Below the pieces are notes generated by a model. That model searched no databases. It was given only the letters and a program-made list of their open reading frames with translations, and was not told where the DNA came from. Shown here piece by piece: positions 18,501-26,846 of a stretch of 36,604 bases of DNA. A program made the position numbers and the translations under genes. Numbering within the stretch: the stretch's first letter is position 1; each line of letters opens with the position of its first letter. Origin of the DNA: Bacteroidales bacterium (GTDB taxonomy: Bacteria; Bacteroidota; Bacteroidia; Bacteroidales; PUMT01); contig SLGC01000453.1 of NCBI GenBank assembly GCA_007123885.1, positions 1-36,604 on the forward strand. The letters run 5' to 3'.

Positions 18501-18536
18501 GAATGAAAACTTTCGGGTCGAATGATCAAGATCCAT
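15507..18536 (-). CDS. Secreted alpha-L-rhamnosidase, GH78
   Basis: A 1009-residue exported enzyme removing terminal alpha-L-rhamnose. A Sec signal peptide (hydrophobic about 10-26, ending STAAGSSS) has no lipobox cysteine, so the protein is periplasmic or released. Bac_rhamnosid_N-type and concanavalin-like beta domains come first (YGLYEMHINGYRIGEELFTPGW near 190-210), then the (alpha/alpha)6 catalytic barrel. The GH78 signature CPQRDERMGWTGD includes Asp499 and Glu500. A C-terminal beta domain contains YKTIAIKPVPGGGL. The last 60-70 residues (from about 940) form an extra helical tail, discussed in the findings. The gene converges on the symporter/UroD-like pair and sits alone on its strand. 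The family is secure; the natural substrate (pectin side chains, glycosides) is not readable. Confidence 0.93.
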   Translation of the reverse strand: MDLDHSTRKFSFLFIFLTVTLFSTAAGSSSEFIALSNLETEYKVNPVGIDNLNPGMSWQIKSNRQNTVQTAWQLQVSVCPGSLEAGDHFWDSGKVLSGVSIHNIYNGPPLESRQRYFWRVRIWDNQDIVSSWSETAFWEMGLLHGNDWQATWIEPDLDEDHSISQPSPMMRSEFETRGSIMAARAYVSSYGLYEMHINGYRIGEELFTPGWTSFHNRLQYQTYDITEYIEEGKNATGVYLGDGWYRGFIGWGNQRNYYGKTLAFLAQIEITYEDGSIHVFGTDDNWKSSTGPVLRSDIYNGEFYDARLEKQGWILPGYNDSQWQGVIPVDYPFDNLIAQQAPPVIKIQELKPVDIFKTPEGDLVVDMGQNMIGWIKLRVQGNAGTRIVLRHAEVLDKEGNFYTDNLRSADQANTYITRGGDTETWEPKFTFQGFRYVAIEGYPGSLAPEDITGVIIHSAMEPTGHFQCSHPLVNQLQHNIIWGQKGNFLEVPTDCPQRDERMGWTGDIQVFANTANINMNTTSFLSKWLGDLAADQNQAGSVPHVVPNVLGEGSYGSAGWGDAALIVPWSLYNYFGDVRIIGNQYESMKAWVEFMRMQAATNENPYLWDVDFSFGDWLSFSTYSNAHYPGAYTDFRMIATMFFAHSTSLLLQAAELLGYREDIEEYGKLHEAIRSAFLQEYVTPGVRVMSDTQTSYLLALAFDLIPRELKPAAVEHLVSAIDSRGHLTTGFLGTPHLNPVLSRYGQSALAYNLLLRENFPSWLYPVTMDATTIWERWDGIKPDGTFQDEGMNSFNHYAYGAIGEWLYEEVAGIRPLSPGYKTIAIKPVPGGGLNHARAIINSMHGRIESSWEFENGLFTLNVQIPPNTEGIITLPSARLEDIHGSIREKDLNPGLLEVNQEEENVTVLVGSGNYTFRYTSDELVRTGRLDDYDHTPEFSGENTIGELLAVAGTREILYRYLPELTGSPWLSQVMGFTLEQAMHALPSRFRISDIDMAELNRDLGQFHSD

Positions 18537-19064
18537 TATTAATGTTTTATCAGTTAATATTCAAGATGATAATGCCTGTTTATGTAAAAGTTAGCTGTTT
18601 CATTTCGCTTCGTCAGAACTACCATGCCTGAACCCTCTTTTACTTTCCTTGTTTGTCATCCGTTCCCCGAACATCTTTAGCGCATGGAGAAAAGTTTTTA
18701 CAACCTGGTAATTATTGACAAATTATGAATTTCAGTGATAAAGACAAAATAAAATATATTCAATATCTGTTATTATTATAATTATCTTTATTTACCACGG
18801 CTTCAATGCCGGTCATGGCCCGGGCTTCAGCCTGATTTTTTAACGGTTGTTCCATGTGGAAAGGTTTTTAACAGAGGTAACTTTCCTGAATTTTTAAAGC
18901 ATTATTAAAATGTTCGTTCGGCGAAATTTGTTTAACTTGCAAAAATAATCCCGATACTATAAACGTGGAATTATTTCCTCAGTTACCGTCAAACTCATCA
19001 ATAATATAAGGAAGGTAATTATTAATAATTCTTAAATACAGGTTTAATATAAAAATTTTTCGGG

Positions 19065-19178
19065 CTACCGGGAATGCTCTTCTTTCTGGTTCTTCGCTAC
19101 TTCATCAAAATCAAAAGGTTCTTTAACAGGTTTTTTCCAGGAAGCCGGGTCACGCTGACTGAAACAAATTACAGGCAT
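19065..19178 (-). CDS. Candidate small protein, 37 residues
   Basis: The ATG at 19178-19176 opens a 37-residue frame ending in TAG. The peptide is hydrophilic and protein-like in composition (QRDPASWKKPVKEPFDFDEV in the middle, a charged KNQKEE end), with Bacteroidota-like codons. Without a signal peptide or hydrophobic stretch it would be cytosolic. The 14-bp palindrome lies about 12 bp before its ATG. I do not recognise a family. It could be chance reading of a spacer; the frame is short. Confidence 0.3.
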   Translation of the reverse strand: MPVICFSQRDPASWKKPVKEPFDFDEVAKNQKEEHSR

Positions 19179-19189
19179 AATATGTTTAT

Positions 19190-19203
19190 ATATCTATAGA
19201 TAT
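19190..19203. promoter_or_regulatory. Perfect 14-bp palindrome, possible operator
   Basis: ATATCTATAGATAT reads the same on both strands. It lies between the candidate small gene (minus strand) and the MG2/plug gene at 19306, where a dimeric regulator could bind. Its AT-only core makes chance occurrence in this AT-rich spacer fairly likely. Confidence 0.3.
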
Positions 19204-19305
19204 CAAAATAAAAGCTCTCTGAGGATTCCTGCCTTTTTTTACAAATCTTCAACAAGATCCATAAAGGAATTGCCGGGTTCCTCTAAACTTTGAAAATATA
19301 CCGTT

Positions 19306-21693
19306 ATGAAAGCAAAGATATTACTGGCTGTAACGTCATATTTGATGTTTCAGGCTGCATACGGGTTGCAAAACGATCCGACGAACCTGAAGATCAAGGA
19401 AAATCTTGAATTTTATTCTGCCAGTTTTGTGCCGCAGAAAGTTTACCTGCATCTGGACAAATCGGAATATATCACCGGCGAGACGATCTGGTTCAAGGCC
19501 TACCTCATGGATGGGATCAGCCATATACCTTATGCCGATACGACCAACATATATGTTGAACTGATAAATTCGAACGGGCATACTGCAGCAATGAGGATAT
19601 TGCTGGCAAGTGAAGGTTATGCCAAAGGAGAGATCATTCTTGGTGAAGAGTTTTCAGACGGTAATTATGTATTAAGAGCTTATACCGACTGGATGAGGAA
19701 TTTCGGGGAAGATCTTTATTTTACTCAATATCTGTACATCAACAATCCGGATTTTGAGAATATTATTCCAAGGCGTGAAGTTAGAAGGAACAGGAGGTTT
19801 AACCGCCAGCTTGAAAGGCTGAGCCAGGATTACCAGGTTGCCTTTTTTCCCGAAGGAGGGAACCTTGTTGCCGGAAGAAACAACAGGATAGCATTCAAAG
19901 TTGCCGATATGCTTGGCAACGGTCACCATGCAGAAGGCGAGGTGATAGATGTGAACGGAGATGTAGTGGCTTCGCTGGAAACTGAATTTGCAGGCATAGG
20001 GATATTCGAACTTGAACCAGGTGCCGACAGTCCGTACCATGCCCGGATATCTATCAACGGTAGCCGGCCGGCATACTGGGAACTGCCCGTGGTATCCTCT
20101 GACGGTTATGCACTCAGAATTGACCGCGATGATGACCTGCTGAAAGTGAATGTAATTGCACCCTCAAATCTTCAACCCTACCCCGTTTCAAAAGAGCTTA
20201 TCCTAATCGGTCATACAAGGGGAATACCCCATTTTGGCAGGACAATCATTGCGGATGATGGAATTGCTGAGGTAATGATCGAAAAGGACATTTTTCCTTC
20301 AGGGATCACCCATTTTACAGTTTTTACCCCTGATCACAATCCTGTTGCCGAAAGGCTCGTGTATATCGCCAACAGCAGAGATGAGCTGGTAATCAGTCCC
20401 CGGATCCCGGATGAGGGCATCGGTAACAGAGATTATGTGGATCTGATATTTAATGTAAAAGATTATACGGGTAATCCTGTGGAAGGGACTTTCTCTCTTT
20501 CGGCAGTTTCAGGTCAGGGCAACGGGGATCATAGAAATGATATGCTTTCGTATATTTTGCTTGGCTCCGATCTTAAGGGAATTACAAATGATATCCAGGA
20601 GTATTTCCGTGAAGGTCCGGAAAACGAGGATGTTGTTGACTTGCTGCTGCTTACCCATGGCTGGAGGAGATTCGACTGGGATGATGTACTGGCAGGGAAT
20701 ATCCCTGAAATAGAATTTCAACCTTCTGTAGGGCTGACTGTCGGAGGCAGGGTATCGGATCCTGCAAAAAATGAGTCACTGATGAACTACCCGGTACACT
20801 TGTTTTTACCTGATCATCAGGAAAGATATTCCACAAGGACCGGACGTAACGGATCCTTTGCCTTCCACAGGCTATTCTATGAGGGAAATGTCAGGCTGGC
20901 ATTGTCAAGCCAAAGGCTTCCGGCAAATTATCCTCCCACCATAACGTTAAGAGTCAATGAAGGCCGGGGGTATAATTATCGGCCAAACCTTCATACCAGC
21001 CGGTTGAGAATAACAGACAGAGGGGATGAATGGAGCCGCCAGAGAAGAGTCAGAAGACCTCTTTCCCCTTCAGCTTCGACAGACAGGGACAAAAGTCCAC
21101 AATTATATGGTGTGCCAGATCAGACAATTTTTATAGATTATTCAACCTCTACTGAAAGAAATTTATATGAAGTTCTTCGTAACCGGGCAACCGGATTGAG
21201 CTTTGAGGGTGGAACCATCATGATACGAGGTCCTTCGAGCTTTATGCTTAGTAATGAGCCCAGATTCATTGTTGATGGGGTTTTTGTGGGATCACAGAAT
21301 TTCCTGAACATTTATCCAAGAGATGTTGAAAGGATCGAGATCTTCAGGGGGGCAAGTGCGGCCATTTTCGGGGTCAGGGGAGGCACGGGAGTGATACTTG
21401 CCTATACCAGGAGACCAGGATATCATGGTTTTGAAGATGCCCTGGAAGTGGTGATGCTGGGCTATCATTCACCAAGTGAATTTTATTCAAGCAATATAAC
21501 CGTTGCAGACTATTTTTCAGCCAAAAGCAGTAAGACAATTCATTGGGATCCCGATCTTATATCCCGGAATGGGATTATAAATGCGCGTATACCCCTTGCA
21601 AAAGGGGAGGAACATATGGTACTTACACTTGAAGGAACCGGATTTAACGGAGGGATCGGTTCTGCTGAATTCGTTATTGAAATTGATGAATGA
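19306..21693 (+). CDS. MG2-domain protein with TonB-plug domain and no beta-barrel (copy 1)
   Basis: A 795-residue exported protein. A Sec signal peptide (about 1-20, FQAAYG) is followed by an alpha-2-macroglobulin MG2-like domain (about 44-140: QKVYLHLDKSEYITGETIWF), more beta-sandwich segments including YQVAFFPEGG and LLLTHGWRRFDW, and a TonB-dependent-receptor plug domain (about 605-705: IVDGVFVG, RDVERIEIFRGASAAIFGVRGG). It ends in a short beta domain (TIHWDPDLI to the terminus) and has no 22-strand barrel, so it cannot itself be an outer-membrane channel. Such proteins are widespread but poorly understood in Bacteroidota; a periplasmic or surface role in partnership with other complexes is plausible. 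A closely similar copy lies downstream at 22136-24604. Confidence 0.85.
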   Translation: MKAKILLAVTSYLMFQAAYGLQNDPTNLKIKENLEFYSASFVPQKVYLHLDKSEYITGETIWFKAYLMDGISHIPYADTTNIYVELINSNGHTAAMRILLASEGYAKGEIILGEEFSDGNYVLRAYTDWMRNFGEDLYFTQYLYINNPDFENIIPRREVRRNRRFNRQLERLSQDYQVAFFPEGGNLVAGRNNRIAFKVADMLGNGHHAEGEVIDVNGDVVASLETEFAGIGIFELEPGADSPYHARISINGSRPAYWELPVVSSDGYALRIDRDDDLLKVNVIAPSNLQPYPVSKELILIGHTRGIPHFGRTIIADDGIAEVMIEKDIFPSGITHFTVFTPDHNPVAERLVYIANSRDELVISPRIPDEGIGNRDYVDLIFNVKDYTGNPVEGTFSLSAVSGQGNGDHRNDMLSYILLGSDLKGITNDIQEYFREGPENEDVVDLLLLTHGWRRFDWDDVLAGNIPEIEFQPSVGLTVGGRVSDPAKNESLMNYPVHLFLPDHQERYSTRTGRNGSFAFHRLFYEGNVRLALSSQRLPANYPPTITLRVNEGRGYNYRPNLHTSRLRITDRGDEWSRQRRVRRPLSPSASTDRDKSPQLYGVPDQTIFIDYSTSTERNLYEVLRNRATGLSFEGGTIMIRGPSSFMLSNEPRFIVDGVFVGSQNFLNIYPRDVERIEIFRGASAAIFGVRGGTGVILAYTRRPGYHGFEDALEVVMLGYHSPSEFYSSNITVADYFSAKSSKTIHWDPDLISRNGIINARIPLAKGEEHMVLTLEGTGFNGGIGSAEFVIEIDE

Positions 21694-22135
21694 CCGGAGG
21701 AGATCCCGGATAAATTTCTGATTAACTCCCGAACGAAACGTGAGAAGTCCGACCCTTGATAAGACCTTCCCTCTTCAGGCTTGAAATTCTTTAAGCCCCC
21801 TCAAAATCCTGGTGCCGGATTTTGTTAACAATCATTATATATTCTGTGATAAACATTTTATATCCAGCGATGTTTATATGATGACTTCTTAACAAAACCA
21901 ACATCCATGCATAGATTGCCATGGGTGTTTGGCTGAACCGACTCTCGATCCAATCCTTCTTTCAGACAGGCAGTTATAAACAGCCGTCTGGAACCTGCAT
22001 TCAATATTTTGGCCCGATCCTTGCGCATTTAATATTATGATAATGACAGATGTGGATTACCTGAAGCATATAATTGTAATAATCTCCGGATGAGATAAGA
22101 GACGGTAAGATACATCAGAAATAATTAAGACAATT
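21694..22135. other. 442-bp spacer between the MG2/plug paralogues, with hairpins
   Basis: No gene is seen. Two inverted repeats stand out. CAAAATCC (21802-21809) pairs with GGATTTTG (21817-21824) around a 7-nt loop, and could help end transcription of the first paralogue although no separate T-run follows. CAGAC-A-GGC (21963-21971) pairs with GCCGTCTG (21983-21990) apart from one bulged A. I found no matching Bacteroidota promoter before the second paralogue. Confidence 0.45.
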
Positions 22136-24604
22136 ATGAAAACGAAAATTAGACTGCTGACAATTGTTATATTTTCTTTGGGATTACCGGCTGCATTTGG
22201 ATCGCAGTATGATCAGCTGAAAGAACCGGTTATTAAAAACCTGGAAAGTTACTCTTCATATGCAGCCCCCCAAAAGGTTTACCTGCATCTTGACAAGTCT
22301 GAATATACCGTTGGCGAAACCATATGGTTCAAGGCTTACCTGTTTGATGGCATAACCCACCTTCCTTATGTGGATACAAGCAACATTTATGTGGAACTGA
22401 TCCATTCTGACGGCATGACCCGTGATATGAGGATACTTTTGTCAGAAGACGGATTCGCCAGAGGTGAGATCAGTCTCGGTGAAGGACTTCCTGATGGTAA
22501 TTATGTGATAAGAGCATATTCGGGCTGGATGGAAAATTTTGATGATGAATTCTTTTTCACCCGGCCTCTATATATTAATAATCCTGAATGGGAAAATGCC
22601 ATCCGCAGATGGGATGTATTAAGGAACAGGAGGTTTAACCGGCAGCTGAGAAGGATGAGGGGAGAACAGGATCAGGCTTCCTTTGCGGCGCGGGTAATTG
22701 ATTTTATCACCGCACCCTTCACTTCATACGATTACCAGGTTGCTTTTTTCCCCGAAGGGGGACAACTTATTGCAGGAGTAACCAACCGGGTAGCTATGAA
22801 AGTTATAGATCCCCTGGGACAGGGACAAAATGCAGAAGGTGAAGTGCTTGACCAGCGTGGCCAGGTAGTTGCCTCACTGGAAACCGATTCAGGTGGTATT
22901 GCCGTATTTGATATTGAGCCTGAAAGTGGCAATACATATACAGCACGACTATCCATTAATAATGAACGGGCAAGTGGTTATGAACTCCCTGAACCCAGAA
23001 ACGATGGATATACCCTGAGGGTAAATAGTGAGCAGGACCATCTGAAGATAACCGTCATGACTCCCGGAAGCAGAGTTGAGCCGGAGGGCAGCAGGCTTTT
23101 TCTTATCGGCCATACCAGGGGAACACCCCGTTTTTCTGAAGTTGTCCAGCTTGTAAACGGCATGAAGGAGATTGTCGTTGATAAAACTACACTACCATCA
23201 GGAATAACTCATTTTACCCTCTTTACGGCAGATCATGTTCCGGTTGCCGAAAGGCTTGTATTTGTCAGGGGAGATGATGAGCTGACCTTTTCACCCTGGG
23301 TTGAAACTTCGGGGGTTGAGCCCGGATTTCTTGGAGTTGAGGTAATTGTGAGAGATAAAACCGGGAGCAGGGTTGAAGGTAATTTTTCACTTTCCGCAGT
23401 TACCGGCAAATCGGCAGACGCCCCGGAACGCAGAAGTGACCTACTTACCTACATTTTATTAAGTTCGGAACTTCAGGGACTGACCCCCGATATTCACGAT
23501 CTGTATTTTGACGGGGATGATAATAACGGCCAGGCCATTGACAATCTTTTACTGACCCATGGATGGAGAAGGTTTGACTGGGAAGAAGCCCTGGCATCGG
23601 ATTTCCCTGAAATAGAAAAGAGTGAGCACAGGGGTTTAGCCATAAGGGGAACCGTGAAGGACCCGGCAAAGAATGAATCTCTTACAAATTATCCCGTGAA
23701 TTTGGAAGTAAGAAGCGGACATGATGATATTTTTGAAACAACCACTGAAAGGAATGGCCGGTTCAACTTCCCGGGACTTTATTATGAGGGACAGATCGAA
23801 ATTGCCCTGTCCAGCCGGCGCCTTCCTGGAAACTATCCTCCTGAAATATCTCTTGATATAACCGAGGCAAGGGGTTATGATTATGATATTGGATATTATA
23901 CAAGGGAAAGGAGAGTTACAAGCAGGGGCGATGATTGGAGCCGCCGGAACAGGCCGCCAAGGGGCCGGGTCAGTGGGTCAACACGTGAGGAAACTACCGA
24001 ACAGTTGTACGGCGTGCCCGATCAGACCATCTATATTGATTATGAAACATCAACTGAGAGAAATTTATATGAGGTTCTCAGGAACAGGGCAACAGGCCTG
24101 AGTTTCGAGGGGGGCACCATTATGATACGCGGTCCCTCGAGCCTGGTATTGAGCAATGAACCGAGATTCATGCTCGATGGAGTTTTCATTGATGCCAATA
24201 CCTTCCTTAATAATTACCCGAGAGATATAGAAAGAATTGAAATATTCCGGGGTGCCAGCGCCGCCATCTTTGGGGTACGGGGCGGAACAGGAGTTATACT
24301 TGCCTATTCAAGAAGACCCGGTTATAGTGGTTTTGAAGATTCTATGGAGCTGGTAATGCTTGGATATCATACTCCCTCGGAATTTTACCTCGATAATTTC
24401 TCAGTGGAAAATCTTTCAGAGGTAGAAAGGCGGGGCGGCAAAACCCTTCAATGGGAGCCTGTACTTATAACCGGAAACGATGGTGTATTCAGTACCGTTG
24501 TACCGGTGGTGGAAGGAACGGACAGGATATTAATAACTATAGAGGGAACCGGTTTTGAAGGGGGACTGGGCTTTGGCGAATTCATTATTGAAATTGATAA
24601 TTAG
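22136..24604 (+). CDS. MG2-domain protein with TonB-plug domain and no beta-barrel (copy 2)
   Basis: An 822-residue paralogue of the protein at 19306-21693, with the same layout: Sec signal peptide (LPAAFGSQ cleavage region), MG2-like domain starting QKVYLHLDKSEYTVGETIWF, beta-sandwich middle with LLLTHGWRRFDWEEA, TonB-plug domain (about 630-725, with IERIEIFRGASAAIFGVRGG) and a short C-terminal beta domain. The plug segment is nearly identical in both copies; the middle beta domains differ more. This copy has an insertion of about 27 residues (near 172-198, EQDQASFAARVIDFITAPFT) before the shared YDYQVAFFPEGG block. Long separate spacers precede both genes, so they may be regulated independently. 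Exported; function unknown. Confidence 0.85.
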   Translation: MKTKIRLLTIVIFSLGLPAAFGSQYDQLKEPVIKNLESYSSYAAPQKVYLHLDKSEYTVGETIWFKAYLFDGITHLPYVDTSNIYVELIHSDGMTRDMRILLSEDGFARGEISLGEGLPDGNYVIRAYSGWMENFDDEFFFTRPLYINNPEWENAIRRWDVLRNRRFNRQLRRMRGEQDQASFAARVIDFITAPFTSYDYQVAFFPEGGQLIAGVTNRVAMKVIDPLGQGQNAEGEVLDQRGQVVASLETDSGGIAVFDIEPESGNTYTARLSINNERASGYELPEPRNDGYTLRVNSEQDHLKITVMTPGSRVEPEGSRLFLIGHTRGTPRFSEVVQLVNGMKEIVVDKTTLPSGITHFTLFTADHVPVAERLVFVRGDDELTFSPWVETSGVEPGFLGVEVIVRDKTGSRVEGNFSLSAVTGKSADAPERRSDLLTYILLSSELQGLTPDIHDLYFDGDDNNGQAIDNLLLTHGWRRFDWEEALASDFPEIEKSEHRGLAIRGTVKDPAKNESLTNYPVNLEVRSGHDDIFETTTERNGRFNFPGLYYEGQIEIALSSRRLPGNYPPEISLDITEARGYDYDIGYYTRERRVTSRGDDWSRRNRPPRGRVSGSTREETTEQLYGVPDQTIYIDYETSTERNLYEVLRNRATGLSFEGGTIMIRGPSSLVLSNEPRFMLDGVFIDANTFLNNYPRDIERIEIFRGASAAIFGVRGGTGVILAYSRRPGYSGFEDSMELVMLGYHTPSEFYLDNFSVENLSEVERRGGKTLQWEPVLITGNDGVFSTVVPVVEGTDRILITIEGTGFEGGLGFGEFIIEIDN

Positions 24605-24629
24605 CAATTTTCTGAACCTTTGCATGGAA

Positions 24630-24648
24630 GCCTGCTCTTTATGCAGGC
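24630..24648. terminator. GC-rich hairpin between convergent genes
   Basis: GCCTGC (24630-24635) and GCAGGC (24643-24648) form a perfect 6-bp stem with a 7-nt loop in the 60-bp gap between the MG2/plug gene and glgB, which converge. A shared terminator is plausible, but no T-run follows on either strand. Confidence 0.4.
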
Positions 24649-24664
24649 AGAACAGGACCGGCTG

Positions 24665-26686
24665 CTATCTCCTGGAATAGGCATCGCGAACTTTCTGTTT
24701 TTCCAGAACCATGCAGGTTCGGTTAGGGATATAAAGTTTCAGATAATGAGGTGCATTGACCTTGCCGGTCCATTCCGTAATATATTCGAGGCTCCGGTCA
24801 ACTCTTCCAAAACCTCCGAACTCAGGGGAATCGCTGTCAAGAAGGATCCGGTAACGGCCGGGTCCTGTATTGACGCCATAATCGCTAAATGATATCGCAG
24901 GATTGAAGTTGAATACAAATAGAAGACTCCCCCTGGTAAATGCCATAACCTGGTCACCTTCATTATGGTGTATCAGGTGCTGACCGTAAGTGTAAAATAA
25001 GGGGTCCTTCTTTATAAGCAATATCATTGCCCGGTCAAAATCTGCCATGTAATGGTACCTGAGCATCTGGTTTTTAATCAGGCTCCATTGCCTGCGTGCG
25101 TAAAAATATGACCAGTTATTGCCCTGTCTTGGAAAATCGATCCATTCCGGGTGACCAAACTCATTTCCCATAAAGTTCAGGTAACCTCCCCATGCAGTTG
25201 CTGCTGTAAGCAATCTGATCATTTTGTGCAATGCCACTCCCCTGTCAATTATTATCGATTGGCAGTTCTTGTCCATGCACCAGTACATTTCCTTGTCCAT
25301 TAGCCGGAAGGCAATGGTCTTATCCCCCACCAGCGCCTGGTCATGGGATTCAGCATAGCTTATGGTCCTCTCCTCACTGCGTTTTTTTGTCAGCTCATTG
25401 AAAATCTCTCCAGGGTTCCATTGTTCGTCACTCCTTTCCTTGAGAATTTTTATCCAGAAATCCGGAATACCCATCGAAAGTCTGAAATCAAATCCAATCC
25501 CGCCTTCTTCGGCCGGTGCGGCAAGTCCCGGCATACCGCTCATTTCCTCCGCAATAGAGATGGCACCGGGTTTTACATCATGTATCAGTTTATTCGCAAG
25601 AGTCAGATAAGCTATTGCATCCTCATCCTGACCTCCGTCATAATAAAAGTCATAGTGGGTAAAATCGCGTCCCAGTCCGTGATCCATGTATAGCATGCTC
25701 GTAACCCCGTCAAAACGGAATCCGTCAAAACGGAACTCATTCAGCCAGTATTTGCAGTTTGAAAGAAGGAAGTGGGCCACTCCTGGTTTCCTGTAATCAA
25801 AACACAGGGAATCCCACGCAACATGCTCCCTTCTGCTTCCCGAATGAAAGTAGAGCCAGCCTGTCCCGTCCAGTTCTGCAAGCCCTTCGTTTACATTCTT
25901 CACTGCATGCGAATGTACAAGGTCCATGATCACAGCTAGTCCGAGGCCATGGGCTTCATCAATAAGCTTTTTCAGATCGTATGGAGTTCCAAAACGTGAT
26001 GATACTGCAAAGAAATTCGAAACGTGATATCCAAAAGAACCATAATAAGGGTGCTCCTGAATAGCCATAAGCTGAAGGGTGTTGTATCCGGCATCGGCAA
26101 TCATTGGTAATACCTGCTGTCTGAATTCATCAAATGTGCCGGTTTTTTCTTCTTCAGTGGCCATCCCCACATGAGCTTCGTAGATCAGGACCGGTTTGCC
26201 GGATAGATCGGGTGACTTATTCTTCCACTGATAAGGCTCCGGAGGATCCCAAAACTGAGTATTGAATATGTATGTCTCCTTATCCTGGATAACCCTTTTA
26301 GCATAGGCCGGTATCCGGTCACCCCTTCCGCCGTTCCAGTGGACCGATAACCTGTACAGATCCTGATGCCTGAGGCGGTCCTGTTCCAGGTAAAGCTCCC
26401 AGATACCGTTTTCGATCCTTGTAAAAAGGAACTCATTACGATCCTCCCAGCCTGAAAGGTCGCCGCTCAAATAGATCTTTTCCGCTCCTGGAGCCCACTC
26501 ACGAAAAACCAGTCGGCCATCAGAGCGGTGAACTCCAAAATGCAAATACCCGTTGGCCCAATCCTTCAATGATTGACCACCGGTAAGTTCCCTTTCCATT
26601 TGCGAGGCATATTTTTGTCTCTGGATTATCTTTCCTTCATATGGCCTGAGCCACGGATCCTGTTTGATTATCCCGGGGTTATGCAT
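24665..26686 (-). CDS. glgB: 1,4-alpha-glucan branching enzyme (GH13, eukaryote-like)
   Basis: A 673-residue cytoplasmic enzyme that cuts an alpha-1,4 chain and rejoins it as an alpha-1,6 branch. A CBM48-type N-terminal domain (about 45-150, with LVFREWAPGAEKIYLSGDLS) precedes the GH13 barrel. Its active site is complete: nucleophile Asp326 in FRFDGVTSM, acid/base Glu380 in SIAEEMSGMP and Asp449 in AESHDQALVGDKT. An all-beta C-terminal domain follows. The AEEMSGMP and ESHDQALVGDKT blocks resemble animal, plant and fungal branching enzymes more than E. coli GlgB, matching the GT3-type synthase of the operon at 3610-12515. It lies alone on the minus strand, so it is probably regulated separately from that operon. 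Confidence 0.94.
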   Translation of the reverse strand: MHNPGIIKQDPWLRPYEGKIIQRQKYASQMERELTGGQSLKDWANGYLHFGVHRSDGRLVFREWAPGAEKIYLSGDLSGWEDRNEFLFTRIENGIWELYLEQDRLRHQDLYRLSVHWNGGRGDRIPAYAKRVIQDKETYIFNTQFWDPPEPYQWKNKSPDLSGKPVLIYEAHVGMATEEEKTGTFDEFRQQVLPMIADAGYNTLQLMAIQEHPYYGSFGYHVSNFFAVSSRFGTPYDLKKLIDEAHGLGLAVIMDLVHSHAVKNVNEGLAELDGTGWLYFHSGSRREHVAWDSLCFDYRKPGVAHFLLSNCKYWLNEFRFDGFRFDGVTSMLYMDHGLGRDFTHYDFYYDGGQDEDAIAYLTLANKLIHDVKPGAISIAEEMSGMPGLAAPAEEGGIGFDFRLSMGIPDFWIKILKERSDEQWNPGEIFNELTKKRSEERTISYAESHDQALVGDKTIAFRLMDKEMYWCMDKNCQSIIIDRGVALHKMIRLLTAATAWGGYLNFMGNEFGHPEWIDFPRQGNNWSYFYARRQWSLIKNQMLRYHYMADFDRAMILLIKKDPLFYTYGQHLIHHNEGDQVMAFTRGSLLFVFNFNPAISFSDYGVNTGPGRYRILLDSDSPEFGGFGRVDRSLEYITEWTGKVNAPHYLKLYIPNRTCMVLEKQKVRDAYSRR

Positions 26687-26846
26687 AGGTTATTGATATG
26701 TAGAGGATTTTTAAGAAGTTTCCAGCAAAATCCTGCAAAAAAATAAACTGTTCAGTAAATTTAAGTAATTTAATAGATTATGTGAAAAGATCAGGTTAAT
26801 AATGGTTATTATTATTTAGAGTTCTTGTGTGTATATTTACAATTCT

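Larger units (their letters stand above)
18537..19305. other. 769-bp AT-rich intergenic region between divergent genes
   Basis: This spacer separates the minus-strand GH78 gene from the plus-strand MG2/plug gene. I see one small open frame (19065-19178, minus) and one perfect 14-bp palindrome (19190-19203), listed separately. A TAACTTTT element upstream of the GH78 start resembles the Bacteroidota -7 box but lacks a good -33 partner. No RNA gene or long repeat was recognised. Confidence 0.5.

Noticed and set aside
19285-19292. AAACTTTG as a -7 promoter element for the MG2/plug gene at 19306
   Set aside because: It is one base off consensus, would leave a leader of only about 7 nt, and has no TTTG/TTG at the right distance upstream.
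18537-19305. tRNA or small RNA gene in the long spacer
   Set aside because: No cloverleaf or GC-rich structured segment with a terminator could be made out by eye.
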